From Kutzneria kofuensis (GTDB taxonomy: Bacteria; Actinomycetota; Actinomycetes; Mycobacteriales; Pseudonocardiaceae), in contig NZ_JACHIR010000001.1 of the NCBI RefSeq assembly GCF_014203355.1, forward strand, positions 3,536,038 through 3,600,037: a stretch of 64,000 bases of DNA, given 5' to 3'. Shown piece by piece: positions 8,121-19,833 of this stretch. Under the pieces are notes generated by a model. It had not been told where the DNA came from and made no database searches. It saw nothing but the letters and a program-made list of their open reading frames with translations. Both the position numbers and the translations under genes were made by a program. The stretch's first letter is position 1; the number at the start of each line of letters is the position of its first letter.

Positions 8121-8786
8121 TCACGGCGCCAGCCGCTCGACCTGCCAGGCGTCGCCGACCAGGTGGTAGCGCAGCCGGTCGTGCATCCGGTCCTGCCGGC
8201 CCTGCCAGAACTCGACCATCTCCGGCCGGATCCGCCAGCCGCCCCAGTGCGGCGGCACCGGTACTCGCTCGGCGTCGGCGAACTGCCGGTTGATGTTGGC
8301 CAGCGCGCTGTCCAGCACCGCGCGGTCGCGCACCACCCGGGACTGCGGCGACGCCCACGAGCCCAGCTGCGACCCGCGCGGCCGGGTGCGCCAGTACTCG
8401 GCGGTCTCCGCCGGGTCCACCTTCTCCACGGTGCCGCGGATCGTGGCCTGCCGCTGCATCGCCAGCCACGGGAAGGTCGCCGACGCGTAGCGGGTCGCTC
8501 GCAGGTCGTGGCTCTTGTTGGAGGTGTAGTTCGTGTAGAACACCAGCCCGCGCGCGTCCAGACCCTTCGCCAGCACCGTGCGCGAGGACGGCCGGCCCTC
8601 GGGGTCGGCGGTGGCCAGCACCATCGCGTTCGGCTCGGCCAGACCGGCCCTCGTCGCCTCGTCCAGCCACTGCCCCAGCTGCTCGTGCCAGGTGCCGGCT
8701 AGATCGAGTTCGGTCAGCGAGCCCTGCTCGTAGGACACGCGCATCGCGGGAAGCGCGATGTTGGTCTCGGACTGGGTTTCCGGCAT
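8121..8786 (-). CDS. pdxH: Pyridoxamine 5'-phosphate oxidase
   Basis: 221 aa FMN enzyme that oxidises pyridoxine/pyridoxamine 5'-phosphate to pyridoxal phosphate. Motifs: PNAMVLATADPEGRPSSRTVLAKG and FYTNYTS (FMN and phosphate binding), SQLGSWASPQSR and the C-terminal EFWQGRQDRMHDR with RYH nearby (PLP-phosphate site), all typical of PdxH. ATG 8784-8786 follows GGAGG with five bases between; an upstream GTG-type start would add 12 residues but has no ribosome site. Its PLP product is needed by SerC at 15.4 kb. Confidence 0.95.
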   Translation of the reverse strand: MPETQSETNIALPAMRVSYEQGSLTELDLAGTWHEQLGQWLDEATRAGLAEPNAMVLATADPEGRPSSRTVLAKGLDARGLVFYTNYTSNKSHDLRATRYASATFPWLAMQRQATIRGTVEKVDPAETAEYWRTRPRGSQLGSWASPQSRVVRDRAVLDSALANINRQFADAERVPVPPHWGGWRIRPEMVEFWQGRQDRMHDRLRYHLVGDAWQVERLAP

Positions 8787-8953
8787 AGCGGCCTCCGCGC
8801 GGAAGAGCACTCGTGGTACCAACCGTGTTCGTCGGAAGGTACGGGGTTTGTCGGCAAACCGGAACCGCTCGCGAGGTGACGGTGAACACCCGGCGAAGTG
8901 ATCACGAACGGGAATTGGCCACGCAGCGGTTCGGGATCGAAAAAGTGATCAAT

Positions 8954-9715
8954 TCAGAAGCCGGCGTCCACTGTGGAAAGTCCGGGATGACCGGCCACCG
9001 CCGCGGCCAGCCGCCGCTGCGCGGTGACCGCGTCCCGAGCCAGCGCCGTCGCCAGCGAACCGCCCCGGGCCAGCGGAGCCAACGACCACCAGTCGCCGCT
9101 CCGCGCCGCGGCCGCGTCCTCCCCCCAAACCAGCAGCTCAGTGGCCAGAACGCGGTGCCCGGCGAGGTACGCGGCACTGGCGCTGAGCGCGGGATCGCCG
9201 ACGTCGATGCGCTGCCGCAGCAGCGGCGTGCCGCCGCGGACGACCTCGACGGTGCTGTCCAGATCGCCGGGCGGCTCGCCGACGCGGCCGAGCACCAGAA
9301 CCTCGCGGCAGCGCAGCCGGGCCGAGTCGGCGAGGTCGGCCGCGAAGGCCGAGCTGTGTGACGCCCGCGACGTGACGACCGTCGGTTCGGGCAGGAATTC
9401 GAGAGCTGCGTTGACATCGATGTCCACATGGATCGAGGCGTGGCTCCGCTCACCGCGATGGCCGGGCAGCGCGAGCGTGGCGGCGATGCCGCGCAGCTGC
9501 AGCTTCGCGCCGGGGCCGACGCTCACCGCCAGCGAGAGGTCGTCGCCGCCGAGCGGGGCGGTGGCGGAGCTCACCAGGTGGACGACGGCGGTGTCGGCGC
9601 CGCGCCGCAGCAGGTTTCGTTGCGGCAGCAGCGTCCACGGCGCGGCGGAGCGCAGTTCCGATAGGACGGTGCGGCCGTCGCGGAGCTCGGCGACGAGCCG
9701 GGCGCGGGCCCGCAT
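8954..9715 (-). CDS. ureD: Urease accessory protein UreD
   Basis: 253 aa, last gene of the urease operon. UreD (UreH) forms with UreF and UreG the complex that loads nickel into apo-urease. Family features are PQRNLLRRGADTAVVHL near the start and the long beta-rich body with LPGHRGERSH; it is somewhat divergent. Its ATG overlaps the ureG stop by one base (TGATG), so translation is coupled. Position and order support the call as much as sequence. Confidence 0.85.
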   Translation of the reverse strand: MRARARLVAELRDGRTVLSELRSAAPWTLLPQRNLLRRGADTAVVHLVSSATAPLGGDDLSLAVSVGPGAKLQLRGIAATLALPGHRGERSHASIHVDIDVNAALEFLPEPTVVTSRASHSSAFAADLADSARLRCREVLVLGRVGEPPGDLDSTVEVVRGGTPLLRQRIDVGDPALSASAAYLAGHRVLATELLVWGEDAAAARSGDWWSLAPLARGGSLATALARDAVTAQRRLAAAVAGHPGLSTVDAGF

Positions 9716-10395
9716 CAGGGCAGCTGCTTGCGCACCCAGTCGGCCACCTCGGGCGCGTCCGGGGTGCGGGTGAGCGACTGGGTGATCACCGGCAGCCGAT
9801 GGTTGCGCATCCGGTGCGCGTCGGCGGTCATCACGTCGAGATCCGCGCCGACCAACTCGGCCAGGTCGATCTTGTTGATCACCAGCAGGTCCGCGGTGGT
9901 GACGCCGGGCCCGCCCTTGCGTGGCACCTTGTCGCCGCCGGCCACGTCCACCACGAACACCTGCCGGTCCACCAGGCCGCGGCTGAAGGTGGCGGTCAGG
10001 TTGTCGCCGCCGCTCTCGATGATCACGAGATCGAGGCCCGGGAAACGCTCCTCCAGCACCTCGACGGCGTCCAGGTTGGCGCTGATGTCGTCGCGGATCG
10101 CGGTGTGCGGGCAGCAGCCGGTCTGCACCGCCTCGATCCGCGCCGGGTCGAGCACACCGGCCCGGCGCAGGAAGTCGGCGTCCTCGGTGGTGTAGATGTC
10201 GTTCGTCACGACGGCGAGTTCGAGCTCACCGCCGAGCGCCCGGCACAGGGCGGCGACCAGGGCCGTCTTGCCGCTGCCGACCGGGCCGCCGATGCCGATC
10301 CGAACGGCGCGGTTCGCGGCCGGCGGCGCCTCGTGGTGGTCGTGCGCGGTGACCGTGGGGTCGAACGAGACCGGGTGCTCGTGGTCAGCTGACAA
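9715..10395 (-). CDS. ureG: Urease accessory GTPase UreG
   Basis: 226 aa SIMIBI-class GTPase that drives nickel delivery to urease. P-loop GPVGSGKT (about residues 36-43), [12 protein letters not shown], the conserved metal-binding CPH of [19 protein letters not shown] and NKIDLA (guanine specificity) are all present. I place the start at TTG 10393-10395, eight bases after AGGAGG and overlapping the ureF stop; no ATG/GTG fits. The N-terminus is His-rich (DHEH, AHDHHE), a feature seen in UreG of organisms where it stores nickel, which may matter because ureE is missing. Confidence 0.93.
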   Translation of the reverse strand: MSADHEHPVSFDPTVTAHDHHEAPPAANRAVRIGIGGPVGSGKTALVAALCRALGGELELAVVTNDIYTTEDADFLRRAGVLDPARIEAVQTGCCPHTAIRDDISANLDAVEVLEERFPGLDLVIIESGGDNLTATFSRGLVDRQVFVVDVAGGDKVPRKGGPGVTTADLLVINKIDLAELVGADLDVMTADAHRMRNHRLPVITQSLTRTPDAPEVADWVRKQLP

Positions 10396-11007
10396 AGAGA
10401 CGCACCTCCTGCTGGTGGATCCGGGCGTGGGAGTCGGCGAACAGGTCCAGCGCGGGCGCGCCGAGCATCGGCAGCCCCTTGACCGCCTCCTCGACAACCG
10501 CGGCAAGGTCCATCCGCGCGACAACGGCGTTGACCCGGAACGGATCGAGTCCGAGCAGCCGCACCGCCGCGCTGGCCGGCCCGCTCACCGAGAGGTAGGC
10601 GGCGCATTCCGCCGCCTCCTCAGCTGTCCCGCCGGCGACGTGGACCAGCGCGCCGATGGCAATGGCGTGGTGTGGCTGGGAAAGCGCGTCGAGCCGTGGC
10701 GAGGGCCAGGCCACCCGGCCGGCCCGCAACGTGCTCTTGCCCTGGGCGCGGGAGGCGGCCCGCTGCGCCGGCGACGGTGTCCGAGCGTCCAGTTCAACGT
10801 CCAAAGTGGACCAGTCGCCGTCCACCGCCGCGGCGGCAAAGGCCGCTGACACCAGGCCGTTGGTACGCAGCCGGCCGGCCAGGAACGACTCCAGGCTGTT
10901 CTCGTCGGTGATCAGCCCGCGCGCCGCCGCCTCCTCGACGCCGCCGGAGTGCGCGTGCCCGCCGCCCGGGAACCGGGAATCGGCCAGCACGAGCAGCACG
11001 GCCGACA

Positions 11008-11008
<1 letters not shown>
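10385..11008 (-). CDS. ureF: Urease accessory protein UreF
   Basis: 207 aa, all-helical UreF, which couples UreG to the UreD-urease complex. [17 protein letters not shown] at residues 9-25 is the family signature (SxFPxGxxxHSxGLE), and [16 protein letters not shown] is typical of the C-terminal helices. ATG overlaps the ureC stop by one base, and the end overlaps the ureG start region by 11 bp, so it is translated in the operon chain. Confidence 0.9.
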
Positions 11009-12725
<1,717 letters not shown>

Positions 12726-12729
<4 letters not shown>

Positions 12730-13037
12730 AGTGCCCCCGACCATTCCCGGCGCAGCCCCGGCACCACCCGGTTGCCGGCGATCGGCACCAGCGTCACCTC
12801 GCGCTCCACCCCCGGCTCGAACCGGACAGAAGTGCCCGCCGGCACGTCCAACCGCTTGCCCCAGGCGGCTTTCCGGTCGAACTCCAGCCCCGGATTGACC
12901 GCCGCGAAGTGGTAGTGCGAGCCGACCTGCACCGGCCGGTCCGCCGTGTTGACGACCGTCAGCACCGTGCGCTCCCGCCCCGGGTTCAGCGCCACCGGCT
13001 CGTCGCCCGGAATGATCTCGCCTGGAATCATCGGCAC
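12726..13037 (-). CDS. ureB: Urease beta subunit
   Basis: 103 aa structural subunit. [39 protein letters not shown] and [18 protein letters not shown] are the conserved beta-subunit sequence. Begins one base after the ureA stop and overlaps ureC by four bases, fixing its place as second gene of the operon. Confidence 0.97.
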
Positions 13038-13038
13038 C

Positions 13039-13341
13039 TCACGCGATCGGGTCGTGCACGGTGACCAGCTTCGTGCCGTCCGGGAACGTGGCCTCCACCT
13101 GCACCGAGTCCAGCATCTCCGGAACGCCCGGCTGGACCTGGTCGCGGCGCAGCACCTGCCGGCCGCTGGCCATCAGCGCCGACACCGACTCGCCGTCCCG
13201 CGCGCCCTCCAGCACGTGGTCGGTGATCAGCGCGACCGCCTCCGGGTAGTTGAGCAGCACTCCGCGGTCCAGCCGCCGGCGGGCCACGTCCGCGGCGACG
13301 TGCACCAGCAGCTTGTCCCGTTCGTGCGGCGTCAGGTGCAT
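13039..13341 (-). CDS. ureA: Urease gamma subunit
   Basis: 100 aa, the normal gamma-subunit length. [39 protein letters not shown] and [13 protein letters not shown] are diagnostic. First gene of the six-gene operon ureABCFGD; its promoter must lie in the 97-bp gap to the divergent citrate synthase gene. No nickel transporter or ureE is nearby. Confidence 0.97.
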   Translation of the reverse strand: MHLTPHERDKLLVHVAADVARRRLDRGVLLNYPEAVALITDHVLEGARDGESVSALMASGRQVLRRDQVQPGVPEMLDSVQVEATFPDGTKLVTVHDPIA

Positions 13342-13438
13342 GGCAAGAGATCTAACACGCGGTGAGCGTCCTGTGGCGACGGCTACATGATGTTTACCTG
13401 CGATTGCCGATCAGCCGCCGGAGGTGCAGGGTTGCGCC

Positions 13439-14545
13439 ATGGAGGACGGATTCCGGCCGGGGCTTGAGGGTGTTGTCGCTTTTCGGACGGAGATCGCCGA
13501 GCCCGACCGCGACGGCGGCGCGCTGCGCTACCGCGGGGTGGACATCGAGGATCTCGCCGGACGCGTGACGTTCGGCAATGTGTGGGCGCTGCTCGTGGAC
13601 GGCCGGTTCGGGCCGGGGCTGCCGCCGGCGGAGCCGTTCCCGATCCCCGTGCACACCGGGGACGTCCGGGTCGACGTGCAGGCCGCGCTGGCCATGCTCG
13701 CGCCCATCTGGGGCTACCAGCCGCTGCTGGACATCACCGACGAGCAGGCCCGGGAGCAGCTCGCCCGCGCCTCCGTCATGGCCCTGTCGTACGTGGCGCA
13801 GTCCGCCCGTGGCATCGGGCGGCCCGCCGTGTCGCAGCGGCGGATCGACGAGTCGAGCACCATCACCGAGCGGTTCATGACCCGCTGGCGCGGCGAGCCC
13901 GATCCCGCGCACGTCAAGGCCGTCGACGCCTACTTCGTGTCCGCCGCCGAGCACGGCATGAACGCCTCCACCTTCACCGCCCGGGTCATCGCCTCCACCG
14001 GCGCCGACGTGGCCGCGTCCATGTCCGGCGCCATCGGCGCCATGTCCGGGCCCCTCCACGGCGGCGCCCCCGCCCGGGTGCTGCCCATGATCGAGGAGGT
14101 CGAACGCGTCGGCGACGCCCGTGCCGTCGTCGCCGGCATCCTCGACCGGGGTGAGCGGCTCATGGGCTTCGGGCACCGCGTCTACCGCGCCGAGGACCCT
14201 CGCGCCCGCGTCCTCCGCCGTACCTGCCGTGAACTCGGCGCCGCCCGCTACGAGGTCGCCAACGCCCTGGAGCAGGCGGCGTTGGCCGAGCTCCGCTCCC
14301 GGCGTCCCGACCGGGCCATCGAGACCAACGTCGAGTTCTGGGCCGCCGTGATCCTCGACTTCGCCGAGGTCCCGCCGCACATGATGCCCGCGATGTTCAC
14401 CTGCGCCCGGACCGCCGGCTGGTGCGCCCACATCCTCGAGCAGAAGCGCACCGGCCGCCTCGTCCGCCCCTCCGCCGAGTACATCGGCCCCGCCGCCCGC
14501 ACCCCCGAGGAGGTCGAGGGCTGGGACTCCATCGCCCACGCCTGA
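13439..14545 (+). CDS. citA: Citrate synthase 2 (CitA type)
   Basis: 368 aa, the short citrate synthase class that accompanies GltA in actinomycetes. EHGMNASTFTARVIASTGAD and GAIGAMSGPLHGGAP contain the catalytic His residues, MGFGHRVYRAEDPRA the third conserved His/Arg region, and ETNVEFWAAVILD the catalytic Asp/Asn region. ATG 13439 follows CAGGG by seven bases; GTG 13424 would add five residues. It precedes serC by two genes, as citA and serC lie close in mycobacteria. It may be a citrate or 2-methylcitrate synthase. Confidence 0.9.
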   Translation: MEDGFRPGLEGVVAFRTEIAEPDRDGGALRYRGVDIEDLAGRVTFGNVWALLVDGRFGPGLPPAEPFPIPVHTGDVRVDVQAALAMLAPIWGYQPLLDITDEQAREQLARASVMALSYVAQSARGIGRPAVSQRRIDESSTITERFMTRWRGEPDPAHVKAVDAYFVSAAEHGMNASTFTARVIASTGADVAASMSGAIGAMSGPLHGGAPARVLPMIEEVERVGDARAVVAGILDRGERLMGFGHRVYRAEDPRARVLRRTCRELGAARYEVANALEQAALAELRSRRPDRAIETNVEFWAAVILDFAEVPPHMMPAMFTCARTAGWCAHILEQKRTGRLVRPSAEYIGPAARTPEEVEGWDSIAHA

Positions 14546-14692
14546 CGTCCCCAGATCACCCCATCCGGCGACTTCCTTCCGCCCAGCCCTTGCATGTGAC
14601 GAAAAGGGTGGGCCGTTCGGGTGTACGGGTGGCTGTGGGAACCACTCTCTGAGGTGGAGTTTGGTCACGCTCTCACCGGCTAGCCTCCGGGA

Positions 14693-16496
<1,804 letters not shown>

Positions 16497-16602
16497 AGCC
16501 CGTCACAGATCGATATCACCGTCCGTGACGGTGAACCTTCTCCCCTCACCATGCGTCTTAGCTAGTAAATCCGGCAGGATCGTGGTCGGATGTCGATAGA
16601 CT

Positions 16603-16634
16603 CGGCGCGCCTACGGCGTCAAGTAGGCGCGCCG
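16603..16634 (+). terminator. 12-bp-stem hairpin between serC and sepH
   Basis: CGGCGCGCCTAC and its complement flank an 8-base loop. It lies 46 bp before the sepH ATG and after serC, so it may terminate serC or structure the sepH leader; no U-run follows. Confidence 0.6.
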
Positions 16635-16679
16635 AACTATCGTTGGCATGTGGCGAGGTGACAGATCGGGGAGGCCGTG

Positions 16680-17612
16680 ATGCGAGCGCTGCGAGTCGTC
16701 GGGCTCGACGACGACGGCACATCTGTCATCTGCGAGGACCCCGTTCGCGGCGAGCGCTACACGATCCCCTGCGACGAGCGGCTGCGCGCCGCCGCGCGGG
16801 GCGACATCGCCCGCCTCGGCCAGATCGCCGCCGAGGCCGACGTCCAGATGCGTCCCCGGGAGATCCAGGCCCGCATCCGCGCCGGCGAGTCGGTGGAGCA
16901 GGTCGCCGCGGCGGCCGGCATGCCGACGCACCGCATCGAGCGGTTCGCCTACCCCGTGCTGCTGGAGCGCTCCCGCACCGCCGAGCTGGCCCAGCGCGCC
17001 CACCCGATCCGCGAGGACGGGCCGGACGTGCAGACCCTCGGCGAGGTGATCGCGCACTCCTTCGGCCTGCGCGGCCAGGACTATACCGCCGTGAACTGGG
17101 ACTCCTGGCGCGGCGAGGACGGCAAGTGGATCATCCAGCTGCACTGGCAGGCCGGCCGGTCGGAGAACCGGGCGCACTGGACGTTCCACCCCGGCGCGCA
17201 CGGCGGCACGGTGTCGCCGATCGACGACCACGCCATCGACCTGCTCGACCCGTCGCCGAACCGGCCGCTGCGGACCGTGCGGCCGGTGACGGAGCTGGCC
17301 CGGCAGGCGCTGGAGCTCGAGCACCAGGCCGCGGCCGTCCCGGCGCCCGCGCCGGTCGTGCCCGAGCAGGCGCCGGAGCCGCCGCCGGTGGTGCCCGAGC
17401 CGGAGACGGCACGCGTCGAGCAGCCTCCCGCCCCGGAGATCACCGATCCGGAGCCGGTGGAGGAGCCGCCCGCCGCGCAGGCGCCGGCCCAGGCCCAGCC
17501 GGAGCAGCAGCCCACCCGTAAGGCGGAGGCGCCGCCGCGGCGCGGCAAGAAGAACCACCCGATCGTGCCGTCCTGGGAGGACGTGCTGCTCGGGGTTCGC
17601 TCGCAGCGTTGA
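16680..17612 (+). CDS. sepH: Septation protein SepH (DUF3071)
   Basis: 310 aa. The N-terminal ~190 residues (ALRVVGLDDDGTSVICEDP, a helix-turn-helix-like VEQVAAAAGMPTHRIERFAYP, and WRGEDGKWIIQLHWQAGRSENRAHWTFHP) match the DUF3071/SepH domain of proteins that bind FtsZ and promote Z-ring assembly in actinomycetes. The second half is a Pro/Glu/Ala-rich disordered tail ending in a basic patch and VPSWEDVLLGVRSQR, the conserved C-terminal peptide. ATG 16680 follows GGGGAGG by five bases. Located between serC and DUF2537, as in mycobacteria. Confidence 0.92.
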   Translation: MRALRVVGLDDDGTSVICEDPVRGERYTIPCDERLRAAARGDIARLGQIAAEADVQMRPREIQARIRAGESVEQVAAAAGMPTHRIERFAYPVLLERSRTAELAQRAHPIREDGPDVQTLGEVIAHSFGLRGQDYTAVNWDSWRGEDGKWIIQLHWQAGRSENRAHWTFHPGAHGGTVSPIDDHAIDLLDPSPNRPLRTVRPVTELARQALELEHQAAAVPAPAPVVPEQAPEPPPVVPEPETARVEQPPAPEITDPEPVEEPPAAQAPAQAQPEQQPTRKAEAPPRRGKKNHPIVPSWEDVLLGVRSQR

Positions 17613-17628
17613 TTCTTTTCGGGCCAGC

Positions 17629-17856
17629 TCACAGCTGCTCGAAGGCGTGCCAGTCGATGCCTTCGCGCTCGCACCAGTCCTCCGCCTCCTGGCGGGTCAG
17701 CGGCTTGGCGTCGATCGGACGGTCGGCGCCGAGCCGCGTCCAGCCGTCCGGCGCCAATAGGTAGAGCTGGCGCTGCTTGCGGGCCAGCAGCCGGCCGTCG
17801 GGGAACGCCATCGTCGGCTCCGTGCGGAGGTAGTGCACGGACTCGGGTCGCGTCAT
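17629..17856 (-). CDS. Small hypothetical protein
   Basis: 75 aa from ATG 17854-17856, soluble. Contains DGRLLARKQRQLYLLAPDGWTRLG and LTRQEAEDWCEREGIDW, a pattern typical of small conserved actinobacterial proteins but without a function I recognise. The frame extends 12 codons further upstream without a better ribosome site. Converges on sepH with a 16-bp gap. Confidence 0.6.
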   Translation of the reverse strand: MTRPESVHYLRTEPTMAFPDGRLLARKQRQLYLLAPDGWTRLGADRPIDAKPLTRQEAEDWCEREGIDWHAFEQL

Positions 17857-18042
17857 GTCTGCATCATGCGCCGACTTCGCGCGCCCCGTCACCCCTCACC
17901 CGAGCCCCGCCGTCAAGCCGTGTGACCTGCCACAACGTGCTCGACCTCCACCGCGCTGGAGCTCGCACACTCCCGGAAATTCAGATGTCCTCGTCAGGGG
18001 TCCTACGTATGGTCGAGGTGAAACTCGAAGGGGGATTGTCGA

Positions 18043-19833
18043 ATGAGTGACGACGGAGATCAGTCCGTCACCCACCGCTCATCCTTCGCCACGCTACGCA
18101 GGCTGTGGCCCTATGTGCGTCCGGTGCGGCTGGAACTGCTCGCCTCATTGGCGGCGGCACTCGTCGCGATGCTGGCCGGACTGTCCATCCCGCTGGTCAT
18201 CCAGCAGATCGTCGACGGCCCGGTCGCCCGCGGCGAGCTGTCGAAGCTGCCCTGGCTGGTGGGTCTGGTGCTGGTGCTCGGTGTGACCGAGGCCGTCCTG
18301 TTCTACGCGCGGCGCCGGTTGAACGTGCGGCCGAGCACCACGGTCGAGATGCGGCTGCGCGAGGACATCTACCACCACCTGCAGCGGCTGCCGGTGGCGT
18401 TCCACGACAGGTGGCAGTCGGGGCAGTTGCTGTCCCGGGCCGTGAACGACCTGAGCACGTTGCGCCGGTTCATCGCGTTCGCGGCGGTCTTCCTGGTGGT
18501 CAACAGCACCGTGCTGGTGGTCGGCGTGGCCGTGCTGCTCACGCTGTCGCCGCTGCTGGGCCTGATCGTGATCGCCTGCGGCGCACCGCTGATGGTGCTG
18601 TCCTACCTGTTCGAGACGAAGTACAAGATCTACGCCCGGCGCGCCCAGGACCTGCAGGGCGACCTGGCCAGCACGGTCGAGGAGTCGGTGCTGGGCATCC
18701 GCGTGCTCAAGGCGTTCGGCCGCGGCCGGGACATGACGAAGTCGTTCATGGCGCAGGCCCGCTCGCTGCGTGGCGCGGAGCTGAACAAGGTCCGCGTGAT
18801 GTCGGCGCTGTGGGCGGTGCTGGTGAGCCTGCCGGAGCTGGCGATCGGCGGCGAGCTCGCGGTCGGCGGCGTCGGCATCGCCAACGGCACGCTGACCGCC
18901 GGCACGCTGGTCGCGGCGATCACCGTGAGCACGTACCTGCGCTGGCCGTTCGACTCGATCGGCTGGCTGCTGGCCGAGACCAACATGGCGGCCTCGGCCT
19001 GCGACCGGTACTGGGAGGTCCGGGATGAGATCAACACGATTGTCGAGCCGGAGCATCCTCGGGAGCTCCCGGAACACGTCCGCGGACACCTGGTATTCGA
19101 GGATGTCCACTTCGCCTACGACGGCGGCACGCGCGAGGTTCTCAAAGGCATCGACCTCGACGTGCGTCCCGGCGAGACGGTGGCGCTTGTCGGCGGCACC
19201 GGCTCGGGCAAGACGGCGCTGACCGCGCTGGTGGCCCGGCTGGCCGACGTCACCGGCGGCCGCGTCACCGTGGACGGAATCGACGTCCGCGACCTGCGGA
19301 TGAACGACCTGCGGCGGATCGTGGCGACGGCGTTCGAGGAGCCGGTGCTGTTCTCCGCGAGCGTGCGGGAGAACGTGGCGCTGGGCACCCCGGAGGCGAC
19401 GGACGACGACGTGCACGAGGCGCTGCGGGTGGCGCAGGCCGAGGAGTTCGTCGAGAAGCTGCCGTGGGGCATCGCGACCCGGGTCGGCGAGCAGGGACTG
19501 TCGCTGTCCGGCGGCCAGCGGCAGCGGCTGGCGCTGGCTCGCGCGGTGGTGGGCAGGCCGGCGGTGCTGGTGCTGGACGATCCACTGTCCGCTTTGGACG
19601 TTCACACCGAGGGCGAGGTGGAGCGGGCGCTGCGGCGCGTGCTGCACGACGTGACGGCGCTGGTCGTCGCGCACCGCCCGAGCACGGTGCAGCTGGCCGA
19701 CCGGGTGGCGATGCTGGTGGACGGCCGGATCGCCGCCGTGGGAACGCATTCCGAGCTGATCGCCAACAACGCCGAGTACCGGCGACTGTTGTCCACTTTG
19801 GACGAAGACGAGGACGAGGAGGTGGCGGTCTGA
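18043..19833 (+). CDS. ABC exporter half-transporter, subunit 1 (degenerate ATPase site)
   Basis: 596 aa: about six membrane helices (residues 20-320) then a nucleotide-binding domain with Walker A GGTGSGKT (~383), signature LSGGQRQR (~487), and Walker B VLVLDDPLSALD (~510). The residue after Walker B is Asp where active exporters have the catalytic Glu, marking a degenerate half of a heterodimeric exporter. ATG 18043 follows GGGGGA by about eight bases. Its stop overlaps the start of subunit 2 (TGATG), so the pair is co-translated. Substrate unknown (drug or lipid). Confidence 0.93.
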   Translation: MSDDGDQSVTHRSSFATLRRLWPYVRPVRLELLASLAAALVAMLAGLSIPLVIQQIVDGPVARGELSKLPWLVGLVLVLGVTEAVLFYARRRLNVRPSTTVEMRLREDIYHHLQRLPVAFHDRWQSGQLLSRAVNDLSTLRRFIAFAAVFLVVNSTVLVVGVAVLLTLSPLLGLIVIACGAPLMVLSYLFETKYKIYARRAQDLQGDLASTVEESVLGIRVLKAFGRGRDMTKSFMAQARSLRGAELNKVRVMSALWAVLVSLPELAIGGELAVGGVGIANGTLTAGTLVAAITVSTYLRWPFDSIGWLLAETNMAASACDRYWEVRDEINTIVEPEHPRELPEHVRGHLVFEDVHFAYDGGTREVLKGIDLDVRPGETVALVGGTGSGKTALTALVARLADVTGGRVTVDGIDVRDLRMNDLRRIVATAFEEPVLFSASVRENVALGTPEATDDDVHEALRVAQAEEFVEKLPWGIATRVGEQGLSLSGGQRQRLALARAVVGRPAVLVLDDPLSALDVHTEGEVERALRRVLHDVTALVVAHRPSTVQLADRVAMLVDGRIAAVGTHSELIANNAEYRRLLSTLDEDEDEEVAV